A DNA stretch of 64,000 nt from Sphingosinicella microcystinivorans (GTDB lineage: Bacteria; Pseudomonadota; Alphaproteobacteria; Sphingomonadales; Sphingomonadaceae). Shown piece by piece: positions 43,581 through 51,176 of the stretch. Numbering within the stretch: the first letter of the stretch is position 1; every line of letters starts with the position of its first letter. Location: NCBI RefSeq assembly GCF_003634215.1, contig NZ_RBWX01000007.1, forward strand, positions 1,226,945-1,290,944. Direction: 5' to 3'. The position numbers were made by a program, and so were the translations under genes. The notes beneath the pieces are model-generated. The model was not told the DNA's origin and ran no database searches. It saw only the letters and a program-made list of their open reading frames with translations.

Positions 43581-46500
43581 GTGCATTTCAGGCGGATTAG
43601 ACTCGCCGGATTCAAATCCTTCGTCGATCCTGTTGAACTCAGGATCGAGGACGGGCTGACGGGCGTCGTCGGCCCGAACGGCTGCGGCAAGTCCAACCTC
43701 CTTGAAGCCATCCGCTGGGTGATGGGCGAATCGAGCGCGAAGTCGATGCGCGGCGGCGGCATGGAAGACGTGATCTTCGCGGGCACCGACCGTCGCCCGG
43801 CGCGCGATGCCGCGCACGTCACGCTTCACCTCGACAACTCGAGCCGCCGCGCGCCCGCGCAGTTCAACGATTCGGACGATCTCGAAGTTGTTCGCCACAT
43901 CGAACGCGGTCTAGGCTCTGCATACCGGGTCAACGGCCGCGACGTGCGCCAGAAGGATGTGCAACTGCTGTTCGCCGACGCGGCGACCGGCGCGCATTCG
44001 CCCGCGCTCGTCAGCCAGGGCCGCATCGGCGCGATCATCGCCGCGAAACCGCAGGACCGGCGCCTGCTGCTCGAAGAGGCGGCGGGTATTTCGGGTCTGC
44101 ACGTGCGCCGCAAGGATGCCGAGCAGCGCCTGCGCGCGGCGGAAACCAATCTCACGCGCCTCGACGATGTGCTGCAGGGCCTATCCACGCAGGCCGCCAA
44201 CCTGAAACGACAGGCGCGTCAGGCCGAGCGCTACAAGAAGCTCTCCGAACAGATTCGTATCGCCGAAGCGATGCTGCTCTATGCAAAGGCGGCCGAGGCG
44301 AATGCCGACGCCAATGCCGCGAAGGCCGAGGCGGAGGCGCTGCGCGGCAAGATCGAGGACGCCACGCGCCTTGGCGCCGCCATCTCGGCGCGGCAGGCGG
44401 ATGCCGCGGCGAACCTGCCGCCGCTTCGCGAGGCCGAGGCCGAGGCAGCGGCGATCCTCCAGCGCCTGAAACTGTCTCGCGATTCGCTGAACGCCGAACT
44501 CAACGAGGTCGAGCGCCGCCGCCGCGAGGCCGAAGCGCGGCGTGAGGCGGCGGAGCGCGACATCGCGCGCGAGGATGCGCTGCATCACGACGCGCACGCG
44601 GCGCTTGAACGGCTTGCCGCGGAAGACGCGGCCATCGCCGCGCGGCTCGCCGAGGCGCAGGCTGCGCTTGGCCCGGCGGAAGCGCGCATTACCGAACTTG
44701 AAGGGGTTGTGGAGACTGACCAGCGCACGCTTGCCGATGCACTCGCCGCGCAGGCCGAGGCGCAGGGCCAGCGCCGCGCGATCGAGGCTGAGCTTTCGAC
44801 GCTGCGTTCGCAGATCGCGCGCGCCGAATCCGAAAAGACGCGCACGCTCGCCGCGCAGGCAGCCGCCGCGCAGGGCGATGACGCGGGCGAGCGGCTGATC
44901 GCTGCCGAGGCGCGCGCGAAAGATGCGGAGGCCGAAGCCGAGCGCGCGTCCGCAGCGATCGCGACCGGGGAAGAGCGCCGCGCCGGGGCGGAGACTGCAC
45001 GCGATGCGGCGCAGGCGAAGCGCGGCGAGGCGCAGGCCGCGCTCTCCGCGCTCACCGGCGAGCGGCAGTCGCTCGAACGTTCGCTGGCGGCGAGCCGCGG
45101 CGGCGATGCTGAGCCTCTGATCGACCGCGTGCGGGTGACGAAGGGTTTCGAGGCGGCGTTCGCGGCCTCGCTTGGCGACGATACAGCAGCCCCCGTGGGC
45201 GGCGAAAGCGGACGCCGGTGGGGCGGGGCGACGAAGGGCGAGTGGGACCCTGCACTTCCCGCGGGCGCGCGTCCGCTCTCCGACGTGATCGAGGCGCCCG
45301 AGGAACTCGCACGTCGCGCCGCGCAGATCGGCGTCGTCGACGACGAGATGCTGGACCGTTTGGCGGCGAAGCTCTCGGTCGGCCAACGGCTGGTGACCAC
45401 CGAAGGGCGTATGGTCCGCTGGGATGGCTTCCGCACCGAAGCGGGCGACGGTAGCGCTGCGGCAGAAAAACTGCGGCAGCGCAACCGCCTTGCCGAGGTG
45501 GTGGCACTGCTGCCCGATGCCGAAGCGGCGGTGGAAGCGCTCGATACCGAACTTGCCGCTGCGCGCGCGGTCGTGGCTGAAACCGCGTCCGCGATCGACG
45601 GCGAGCGTCAGGCGCTGCGCCGGGCGGAAGCTGCGCGCGCCGACGCCGCGAAGGTGATGTCGCAGCTTGCGGGCGAGGTGGAGCGTCGCGCCGCGCAGCT
45701 CGAAGCGTTCGCCGCCGCGGTGACGCGCGCGAACGATCAGATCGCCGAGTGCGGCGAGAAGACGCAAGAACTGGAAGCGGCACTTCTCAATGTGCCCGCC
45801 GCCGAAGGGCTGACCGATGCGGTGACGGCAGCGCGTAACACTGCCGACGCACATCGCTCCGATCTAGCGATGGCCCGCGCCGAGCATGTTGCGCTCCAGC
45901 GCGGTCTGCAGAGTGATACGGCGCGCCGCGATGCGATTACGGCCGAGCGCGAGGCGTGGGAACGCCGCATTTCGGGCAGCGCGGCACAGCGCGAGGAGCT
46001 TGCTGCTCGAATCGCCGCGGCAAATGCGACGATCGCCGAAATCGCCGACGTGCCCGCGGCGATCGCCGAGCGGCAAGCACGGCTTGCGGGGGATCTCGCC
46101 GATGCGGAGGCCGCGCGCAAAGCGGCGGCGGATCGGCTTGCCGAGGCCGAAGGCGGGCTTCGCACGATCGACGGCGAAGCGCGCGAGGCGACAGAAATTC
46201 TTTCCACCCTGCGCGAGGAGCGCGGACGTATCGAGGTGCGCGTCGAGACCTGCGAGCACCGGCGCACCGAACTCAACCGCCTGTCGGTCGAGCGTTTCCA
46301 GTGTTCGCCGCAGATGCTGCCCCAGCGCTTCGAATTCAGCGACGAGAACATGGAGGACGCTGAAACGCTGAATTCCGGGCTCGATCGCCTGACCGGCGAG
46401 CGCGAGCGCATGGGGCCGGTGAACCTGCGCGCCGATGTCGAGCTCGAAGAGATTGAGACGACACTCACAACGTCGACCTCCGAGCGCGAGGAGCTGGAAA

Positions 46501-47036
46501 CCGCAATCGCCCGCCTGCGCGGCAGCATCGGCTCGCTGAACCGCGAAGGTCGCGCGCGGCTGCTGACTGCGTTCGAAGAGGTGAACCGCCACTTCGGTGA
46601 TCTTTTCACCAGCCTCTTCGGCGGCGGCGAAGCGCGCCTCGAACTCATCGAATCGGATGATCCGCTCGAAGCGGGCCTCGAGATCATGGCGCAGCCCCCG
46701 GGCAAGAAGCTGCAATCGCTGACGCTGCTTTCGGGCGGCGAGCAGGCGCTGACGGCTGTGGCGCTGATCTTCGGCTTGTTCCTGACGAATCCGGCGCCGA
46801 TCTGCGTTCTCGACGAGGTCGACGCGCCGCTCGACGACGCCAATATCGAGCGTTTCTGCGATCTTCTCGACCGCATGACGACGCTGACCGACACCCGCTT
46901 TCTTATCGTGACGCACAACGCCGTCACGATGAGCCGCATGCATCGCCTCTATGGTGTTACCATGGGCGAGAAGGGCGTCAGCCAGCTTGTTTCCGTGGAC
47001 CTTGGCCGCGCCGAAACCCTGCTCGCGGCGGAGTAG
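43581..47036 (+). CDS. smc: Chromosome segregation ATPase SMC
   Basis: SMC compacts and resolves newly replicated chromosomes as a dimer with ScpA/ScpB. The 1151-residue protein (GTG start) has the N-terminal Walker A GVVGPNGCGKSNLLEAIRW (31-39), two long Ala/Glu/Arg-rich coiled-coil arms, a central hinge about 490-610 (GFEAAFAASLGDDTAAPVGG), and the C-terminal head with signature LTLLSGGEQALTAVALIFGL and Walker B CVLDEVDAPLDDAN. Length and order are normal for the family. The coiled coils are extremely alanine- and arginine-rich, reflecting high GC. scpAB are not in the window. Confidence 0.98.
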   Translation: MHFRRIRLAGFKSFVDPVELRIEDGLTGVVGPNGCGKSNLLEAIRWVMGESSAKSMRGGGMEDVIFAGTDRRPARDAAHVTLHLDNSSRRAPAQFNDSDDLEVVRHIERGLGSAYRVNGRDVRQKDVQLLFADAATGAHSPALVSQGRIGAIIAAKPQDRRLLLEEAAGISGLHVRRKDAEQRLRAAETNLTRLDDVLQGLSTQAANLKRQARQAERYKKLSEQIRIAEAMLLYAKAAEANADANAAKAEAEALRGKIEDATRLGAAISARQADAAANLPPLREAEAEAAAILQRLKLSRDSLNAELNEVERRRREAEARREAAERDIAREDALHHDAHAALERLAAEDAAIAARLAEAQAALGPAEARITELEGVVETDQRTLADALAAQAEAQGQRRAIEAELSTLRSQIARAESEKTRTLAAQAAAAQGDDAGERLIAAEARAKDAEAEAERASAAIATGEERRAGAETARDAAQAKRGEAQAALSALTGERQSLERSLAASRGGDAEPLIDRVRVTKGFEAAFAASLGDDTAAPVGGESGRRWGGATKGEWDPALPAGARPLSDVIEAPEELARRAAQIGVVDDEMLDRLAAKLSVGQRLVTTEGRMVRWDGFRTEAGDGSAAAEKLRQRNRLAEVVALLPDAEAAVEALDTELAAARAVVAETASAIDGERQALRRAEAARADAAKVMSQLAGEVERRAAQLEAFAAAVTRANDQIAECGEKTQELEAALLNVPAAEGLTDAVTAARNTADAHRSDLAMARAEHVALQRGLQSDTARRDAITAEREAWERRISGSAAQREELAARIAAANATIAEIADVPAAIAERQARLAGDLADAEAARKAAADRLAEAEGGLRTIDGEAREATEILSTLREERGRIEVRVETCEHRRTELNRLSVERFQCSPQMLPQRFEFSDENMEDAETLNSGLDRLTGERERMGPVNLRADVELEEIETTLTTSTSEREELETAIARLRGSIGSLNREGRARLLTAFEEVNRHFGDLFTSLFGGGEARLELIESDDPLEAGLEIMAQPPGKKLQSLTLLSGGEQALTAVALIFGLFLTNPAPICVLDEVDAPLDDANIERFCDLLDRMTTLTDTRFLIVTHNAVTMSRMHRLYGVTMGEKGVSQLVSVDLGRAETLLAAE

Positions 47037-47080
47037 GCATGCTGCCGTGGACACCATGCCGCAGTGCGGCACGGCGAGCG

Positions 47081-47109
47081 TTGACTTGGCGAAAACCCGC
47101 CACTAAACG
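47081..47109 (+). promoter_or_regulatory. Probable promoter of the F0 ATP synthase operon
   Basis: TTGACT (47081-47086), 17 bases, TAAACG (47104-47109), with a 5' UTR of about 100 bases to the TTG start of atpI. Identical -10 and spacing to the rpsD promoter. Confidence 0.55.
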
Positions 47110-47215
47110 TGCGCTCGCGTTCGGGGTTTCGGCTCCGGCGTCTCGTCGCTTGCCGGAAACGGCATGTGTTTCGGGTGGACCGTTCAAACTGTCCTCAAGG
47201 GCATGGAGATGATCG

Positions 47216-47515
47216 TTGGCTGATGACCGGCGCATCGAACCCGACGACCTCGGTCGTCGACTTGCCGAGGCCAAGGAACGTGCCAATCCGAAGCGTGACG
47301 GGCTGAAACGGGAAGAGAACAGGGGCTGGTCGATCGCCATCGAATTCGTCGGTGCGATCCTCGTGGGTGCCTTTTTCGGCTGGCTGATCGACGGCTGGTT
47401 CGGAACGGGGCCGTACGGAATGATCCTGTTCTTTTTGCTCGGCTTTGGTGCTGGTCTGCGCACGGTGATGCGCAAGAGCGGCGACTTCGACGGCAACCCG
47501 GACGACAACAACTAA
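47216..47515 (+). CDS. atpI: ATP synthase protein I
   Basis: A 99-residue AtpI, a two-helix membrane protein that helps assemble the c-ring and is dispensable in many species. The N-terminus is charged (RLAEAKERANPKRDGLKREE), followed by TM1 (WSIAIEFVGAILVGAFFGWL) and TM2 (YGMILFFLLGFGAGLRTVM). The start is TTG 47216, preceded at seven bases by GGAG; no in-frame ATG lies near. It leads the F0 operon, 22 bases before atpB, as is usual in alphaproteobacteria, where F1 genes are elsewhere. Confidence 0.9.
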   Translation: MADDRRIEPDDLGRRLAEAKERANPKRDGLKREENRGWSIAIEFVGAILVGAFFGWLIDGWFGTGPYGMILFFLLGFGAGLRTVMRKSGDFDGNPDDNN

Positions 47516-47537
47516 GGTTCAGGAGCGCGGGCGTTCA

Positions 47538-48266
47538 ATGGCGAACCCGATGGAACAGTTCGAGATCAAAACGCTCAGCCCGATTGAGCTTGGCGGCTAT
47601 GACGTCTCGTTCACCAATTCTTCGCTGTGGATGATGATCGCGCTCGTCACGGTGGCGGGTTTCCTCTTTATCGGCACGGCTGCCCCGAAGCTCGTTCCCG
47701 GGCGCTGGCAGGCTTCCGTCGAGTATCTTGAGGAATTCATCCGCAACATGCTGGCGGAAAACGTCGGGCCGGAAGGCCGCAGGTACGTTCCGCTGGTGTT
47801 CGCACTCTTTATCTTCGTGCTTGGCTGCAACCTGCTGGGCCTGCTGCCCTTCGTGGGCGCCTTCACGCCGACCAGCCACATCGCGGTGACCTTCGGCCTT
47901 GCCGCGCTGGTCTTCCTCGTGGTGCTCGGTGTCGGCTTCGCGCGCCACGGGCTGCACTTCTTCTCGCTCTTTATTCCCAAGGACTGCCCGATCGTGCTGC
48001 TTCCGCTGGTGACGGCGATCGAGTTCGTCTCGTTCCTGTCGCGGCCGTTCACACTGGCGATCCGGTTGTTCGCGAACATGACTGCGGGCCACGTTCTTCT
48101 GAAAGTGTTTGGCGGCTTCGTCGTCAGCCTTGGTGTATTCGGCCTGCTGCCGCTCGGCGTCAACGTCGCGCTTACCGCGCTCGAAGTGATGATCGCCGTG
48201 GTGCAGGCCTATGTCTTCGCGCTGCTCACGTCGATCTACCTGAACGACGCGGTCAATCTTCACTAG
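47538..48266 (+). CDS. atpB: ATP synthase F0 subunit a
   Basis: A 242-residue membrane subunit forming the proton half-channels against the c-ring. The essential arginine is in FLSRPFTLAIRLFANMTAGH; other typical segments are EDFIRNMLAENVG-like helix EYLEEFIRNMLAENVGPEG, and GCNLLGLLPFVGAFTPTSH. Five to six hydrophobic helices are visible. The C-terminus AYVFALLTSIYLNDAVNLH is the canonical ending. It is second in atpI-B-E-F'-F. Confidence 0.98.
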   Translation: MANPMEQFEIKTLSPIELGGYDVSFTNSSLWMMIALVTVAGFLFIGTAAPKLVPGRWQASVEYLEEFIRNMLAENVGPEGRRYVPLVFALFIFVLGCNLLGLLPFVGAFTPTSHIAVTFGLAALVFLVVLGVGFARHGLHFFSLFIPKDCPIVLLPLVTAIEFVSFLSRPFTLAIRLFANMTAGHVLLKVFGGFVVSLGVFGLLPLGVNVALTALEVMIAVVQAYVFALLTSIYLNDAVNLH

Positions 48267-48308
48267 TTTCCACGCAATCCCACTACAGTTCAACGGAAGG
48301 GTTTCAAC

Positions 48309-48533
48309 ATGGATATCGCATCAGCCAAGCTCATCGGTGCCGGTCTCGCTGCTGTCGGCGCGGGCATTGCCGCTATCGGCGTGGGCACGATCTTCGGCCA
48401 GTTCCTGCAGGGTGCGCTGCGCAACCCGGCTGCTGCCGACAAGCTCGGCGGTCGTCTGATCTTCGGCTTCGCGGTGACCGAGGCTCTCGGCCTCATCGCC
48501 GCCGTCGTCGCGCTCGCGCTCGCGTTCGGTTGA
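48309..48533 (+). CDS. atpE: ATP synthase F0 subunit c
   Basis: A 74-residue hairpin proteolipid that forms the rotating ring. TM1 is AGLAAVGAGIAAIGVGTIFG, the polar loop contains ALRNPAAADK, and TM2 holds the proton-carrying Glu58 in FGFAVTEALGLIAAVVAL. Glycine repeats in TM1 (GAGIAAIGVG) permit tight ring packing. The residues forming the known Na+ site are not evident, so H+ is the likely coupling ion. A strong hairpin directly follows the gene (48540-48584), which may help raise c-subunit output over the downstream b subunits. Confidence 0.98.
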   Translation: MDIASAKLIGAGLAAVGAGIAAIGVGTIFGQFLQGALRNPAAADKLGGRLIFGFAVTEALGLIAAVVALALAFG

Positions 48534-48539
48534 TCGACA

Positions 48540-48584
48540 GGGGCTTCGGGCCGGCGCGGCATTCGCGCTGGCCGGTGCCCCTTT
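48540..48584 (+). terminator. Intercistronic hairpin after atpE (partial terminator or RNA stabiliser)
   Basis: GGGGC, then GGCCGGCGCG / CGCGCTGGCC with a five-base loop, closed by GCCCC and only TTT. The inner stem has one wobble pair. The T run is too short for full termination within an operon. Confidence 0.6.
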
Positions 48585-48617
48585 GATCACTCAGCCGGAT
48601 TCGCATCGGGGTAAGTC

Positions 48618-49100
48618 ATGCCACAATTCGACCCGTCAAATTTTCTGCCGCAGATGTTCTGGTTGGCGATCGCATTCGCCATCCTTTACTTCGGCGTCGT
48701 CCGCCTGACGCTGCCGAAGATCGGCAAGGTCGTCGACGAACGTGCCAGCATGATCGCGGCCGATCTGTCGGCGGCGGAAGTGGCACATACGGCTGCCGCG
48801 AACACGGGCCATGCCTATGATGCGGTTCTCGCCAAATCCCGCGAGGCCGCGACGAGCGTCGTATCCGATGCGAAGGCGGTCACGGTTCGTGAAAACGAAG
48901 CCAAGCTCGCCAAGCTCGATGCCGAACTCAATGCGCGTCTCGCTTCGGCGGAGGCCCGCATTTCCGATGCACGTGCCAAGGCTCTTGGCGAGATCGAGAC
49001 CGCTGCGAGCGAAGCAGCGGCCGATGTCGTCGAGCGCCTCACCGGCGTTCGCCCCGGCGAACTGGAAGCCAGGGCCGCGGTCGCCGCGAGCCTGTCGTAG
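48618..49100 (+). CDS. atpF': ATP synthase F0 subunit b'
   Basis: A 160-residue divergent b-type stator subunit. The N-terminal PQFDPSNFLPQMFWLAIAFA and ILYFGVVRLTLPKIGKVVDE segment, one membrane helix followed by a charged dimerisation helix, is characteristic of alphaproteobacterial b'. The remaining ~120 residues are an Ala/Glu/Arg coiled coil (KLAKLDAELNARLASAEARI). Alphaproteobacteria build a b/b' heterodimer instead of a b2 homodimer. It is separated from atpE by the hairpin region and from atpF by nine bases. Confidence 0.93.
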   Translation: MPQFDPSNFLPQMFWLAIAFAILYFGVVRLTLPKIGKVVDERASMIAADLSAAEVAHTAAANTGHAYDAVLAKSREAATSVVSDAKAVTVRENEAKLAKLDAELNARLASAEARISDARAKALGEIETAASEAAADVVERLTGVRPGELEARAAVAASLS

Positions 49101-49109
49101 GAAATCGCC

Positions 49110-49715
49110 ATGCAAGTTCCCGCCGGTGATGTGACCAACGTCGATGTGCCGCCGAGCGCAGGCGAGGCCGATCAGACGACCGCGACCGTTGCCCACGAGG
49201 CTGCGCACGACGAGCATCCGGTGATGCTCGGACTCGACGCCGAGGGCTGGGTTTACGTCAGCATCACGATCTTCTTCCTTCTCGCGATCTTCGTAATGAA
49301 GGCGCCGAAGCTGATCGCGCAGGGGCTCGATGCCCGTATCGCGCAGGTGAAGGCGCAACTCGCCGAAGCGAAGACGCTGCGCGAGGAAGCCGAGAAGCTT
49401 CTCGCTGAAGCGAAGGCGCGTGAGGCGCAGGGCGAAAAGGACGCCGCTGCGATCATCGCCCATGCGAAGCAGGAAGCCGAGCAGATCACCGCCGCCGCGC
49501 AGAAGAGTGCCGAGACGATGGTCGCGCGCCGTACCGCGATGGCCGAAGCAAAGATCGGCGCTGCCGAGCGCGCCGCCGAAGCTGAACTTCGTGCCCGCGC
49601 CGCAACGCTTGCGACCGCCGCCGCCTCGCGCATCATCGCCGATACAACCGACAAGGCGACGAAGACCAAGCTCACCGACGCCGCGATCAGCGAACTGGAT
49701 CGGCGTCTCCACTAG
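49110..49715 (+). CDS. atpF: ATP synthase F0 subunit b
   Basis: A 201-residue stator subunit. About 45 N-terminal residues are acidic and His/Ala-rich; the membrane helix is WVYVSITIFFLLAIFVM, followed by a long coiled coil (AQVKAQLAEAKTLREEAEKL, AEQITAAAQKSAETMVARRT) that reaches the F1 head. It pairs with b'. The gene starts nine bases after atpF' and ends 23 bases before a strong terminator that closes the operon. F1 genes (atpHAGDC) are not in the window, as expected for this class. Confidence 0.95.
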   Translation: MQVPAGDVTNVDVPPSAGEADQTTATVAHEAAHDEHPVMLGLDAEGWVYVSITIFFLLAIFVMKAPKLIAQGLDARIAQVKAQLAEAKTLREEAEKLLAEAKAREAQGEKDAAAIIAHAKQEAEQITAAAQKSAETMVARRTAMAEAKIGAAERAAEAELRARAATLATAAASRIIADTTDKATKTKLTDAAISELDRRLH

Positions 49716-49738
49716 GGCGCGGTTTCAGAGGAGTTTTG

Positions 49739-49770
49739 AAAGGCCGGGGCGCGAACGCTCCGGCCTTTTT
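49739..49770 (+). terminator. Rho-independent terminator of the F0 operon
   Basis: AAAGGCCGGGGCG (49739-49751), loop CGAA, CGCTCCGGCCTTT (49756-49768) with one wobble pair, running into T5 at 49766-49770. Flanking A and T tracts could also let it act for the convergent GST gene. Confidence 0.92.
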
Positions 49771-49777
49771 CGTTCTG

Positions 49778-50413
49778 CTATCCGGCTGCGTAACTCGGGC
49801 GATCCGTCACCTCGGCGTGCCAGCGTAGCGTGTTCGTGTGATCCTCCGGGACGCGCGCCTTGATCCAGCGGGCGAAATCGAGCGCGACCGTCGCGGTGAT
49901 GTCGGCGATCGTGTAGCGGTCGCCGGCGATGTAGGGGCTTTCGCCGAGGCGGGTGTTCAGCATCGCGAAGAAGCCGGGGAGCAGCAGCCGCCCGCGTTCG
50001 GCAAGCTCCGGGATCTGCGCCGTGTCCGGCCCACCGCCGGGCTGCGCGCGGTTCGCGAACAGCGGCTGCGTGTTGCGGTAGACCGACGCGATGGTCGCCA
50101 GCCCGTCGAACTCCATGCGGCGCTGCCAGCATTCGATGACGGCGGATTCCTTCGCGTCACGGCCCATCAGGTTGGGCTCGGGGTGCAGCGTCTCGAAATA
50201 GCGGCAGATCGCGATCGATTCGTCGATCACCGTACCGTCGTCCAGCACCAGCGCGGGGATGAGGCCGCGCGGGTTGACCGCGAGATATTCGGGCGTGCGG
50301 TTTCCGCCCTCGGCGACGTTCACCTCTTCGATTTCGATCGGGATGCCTTTTTCGGCGAGGAAGATGGTGACGCGGCGCGGATTGGGTGCGCGGTTCATGC
50401 CGTAGAGCTTCAT
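49778..50413 (-). CDS. Glutathione S-transferase family protein
   Basis: A 211-residue cytosolic GST-like protein. The N-terminal thioredoxin-fold domain starts MKLYGMNRAPNPRRVTIFLA and carries the cis-Pro and Glu-Ser glutathione motif as GLIPALVLDDGTVIDESIAI. The all-helical C-terminal domain includes SPYIAGDRYTIADITATVAL, the N-capping box. The sequence order resembles bacterial theta/zeta-like GSTs; substrates are not predictable. AGGGGAA before ATG 50413 fixes the start; an in-frame extension to 50485 is not family-like. It converges on the F0 operon terminator. Confidence 0.92.
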   Translation of the reverse strand: MKLYGMNRAPNPRRVTIFLAEKGIPIEIEEVNVAEGGNRTPEYLAVNPRGLIPALVLDDGTVIDESIAICRYFETLHPEPNLMGRDAKESAVIECWQRRMEFDGLATIASVYRNTQPLFANRAQPGGGPDTAQIPELAERGRLLLPGFFAMLNTRLGESPYIAGDRYTIADITATVALDFARWIKARVPEDHTNTLRWHAEVTDRPSYAAG

Positions 50414-50506
50414 GGTCGATTCCCCTGTTTCGTAAACCTGATTGCACGAGGCCACGTTCTCGTCTATGCGCGCTACCCGCAACAAGGAACAGGGTTCCCG
50501 ATGACT

Positions 50507-50520
50507 TTCGAGGTTCGAGG
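50507..50520 (+). repeat. Tandem 7-base duplication TTCGAGG x2 upstream of the GNAT gene
   Basis: TTCGAGGTTCGAGG lies six bases after ATG 50501. With one copy fewer, ATG 50501 would read without stop through ~38 codons into the acetyltransferase gene; as sequenced the frame ends at TAG 50534-50536. Confidence 0.7.
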
Positions 50521-50615
50521 ACTACGACGAGGATAGACGCCGCTGGGAAAGCGGCGCGGATGGCGCGTGGCCATTCTTCATCCTCCTGTCACTCGAATGC
50601 TTGAAAGTTCCGCAC

Positions 50616-51176
50616 ATGATTATCGTGCCCGCCAGCGCCCGGCACGGCGCTGCCATTGAAGCGCTTCTCGACGACGTTTTCGGTTCCGACCGGCACGGTC
50701 GCACGGCCTATCGCCTGCGCGAGGGCGTGCATACTGTTGAAGGGCTGAACTTTGTTGCGCTCGACGCCGACGGGGTGCTCGTCGGTTCGATCCAGCTTTG
50801 GCCGATCGAACTCGCAACGGCGAACGGCGTTCATGCCCTGACGCTGCTCGGCCCCGTTGCGGTCGCGAAGAGTCTGCAGGGCACGGGCATAGGCGCCGCA
50901 CTCATGGAAACCGCGATCGCGGCGGCTGATGCGATGGGGCGGAGCGCGATCGTGCTGATCGGCGATCCCGAATATTACGGCCGCTTCGGCTTTTCGGCTG
51001 AGGCGACGGCGGACTGGGCGGTGCCGGGTCCGGTGGAGCGGCACCGGCTTCTGGCGCGGGGGTTCGCGCTGAACACGGCGGGCACGCTTCGGCCCGCCAA
51101 GGCGGTCAGCGCCGTTCGCGCCACCACGCCAGCACGAAAAGGCCCGCGGCGAGCAGCAGCGCCAGCGGCGGCATGA
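50616..51176 (+). CDS. GNAT-family N-acetyltransferase (YhbS-like)
   Basis: A 186-residue acetyltransferase. The GNAT fold is indicated by IIVPASARHGAAIEALLDDV, the strand LTLLGPVAVAKSLQGTGIGA with the acetyl-CoA pyrophosphate loop (Q-G-T-G-I-G), AALMETAIAAADAMGRSAIV and LIGDPEYYGRFGFS, the last being the classic YhbS motif. The tail after ~165 is basic and Ala/Pro-rich. The start is taken at ATG 50616; TTG 50601 is in frame. A 7-base duplication upstream may have cut off a longer N-terminus that began at 50501. The last 71 bases overlap the convergent gene at 51106. Confidence 0.87.
   Translation: MIIVPASARHGAAIEALLDDVFGSDRHGRTAYRLREGVHTVEGLNFVALDADGVLVGSIQLWPIELATANGVHALTLLGPVAVAKSLQGTGIGAALMETAIAAADAMGRSAIVLIGDPEYYGRFGFSAEATADWAVPGPVERHRLLARGFALNTAGTLRPAKAVSAVRATTPARKGPRRAAAPAAA

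Noticed and set aside
44181-45854. 557-codon minus-strand frame inside smc
   Set aside because: Lies wholly opposite the SMC coiled-coil region; biased codon use of smc leaves the opposite strand free of stops.
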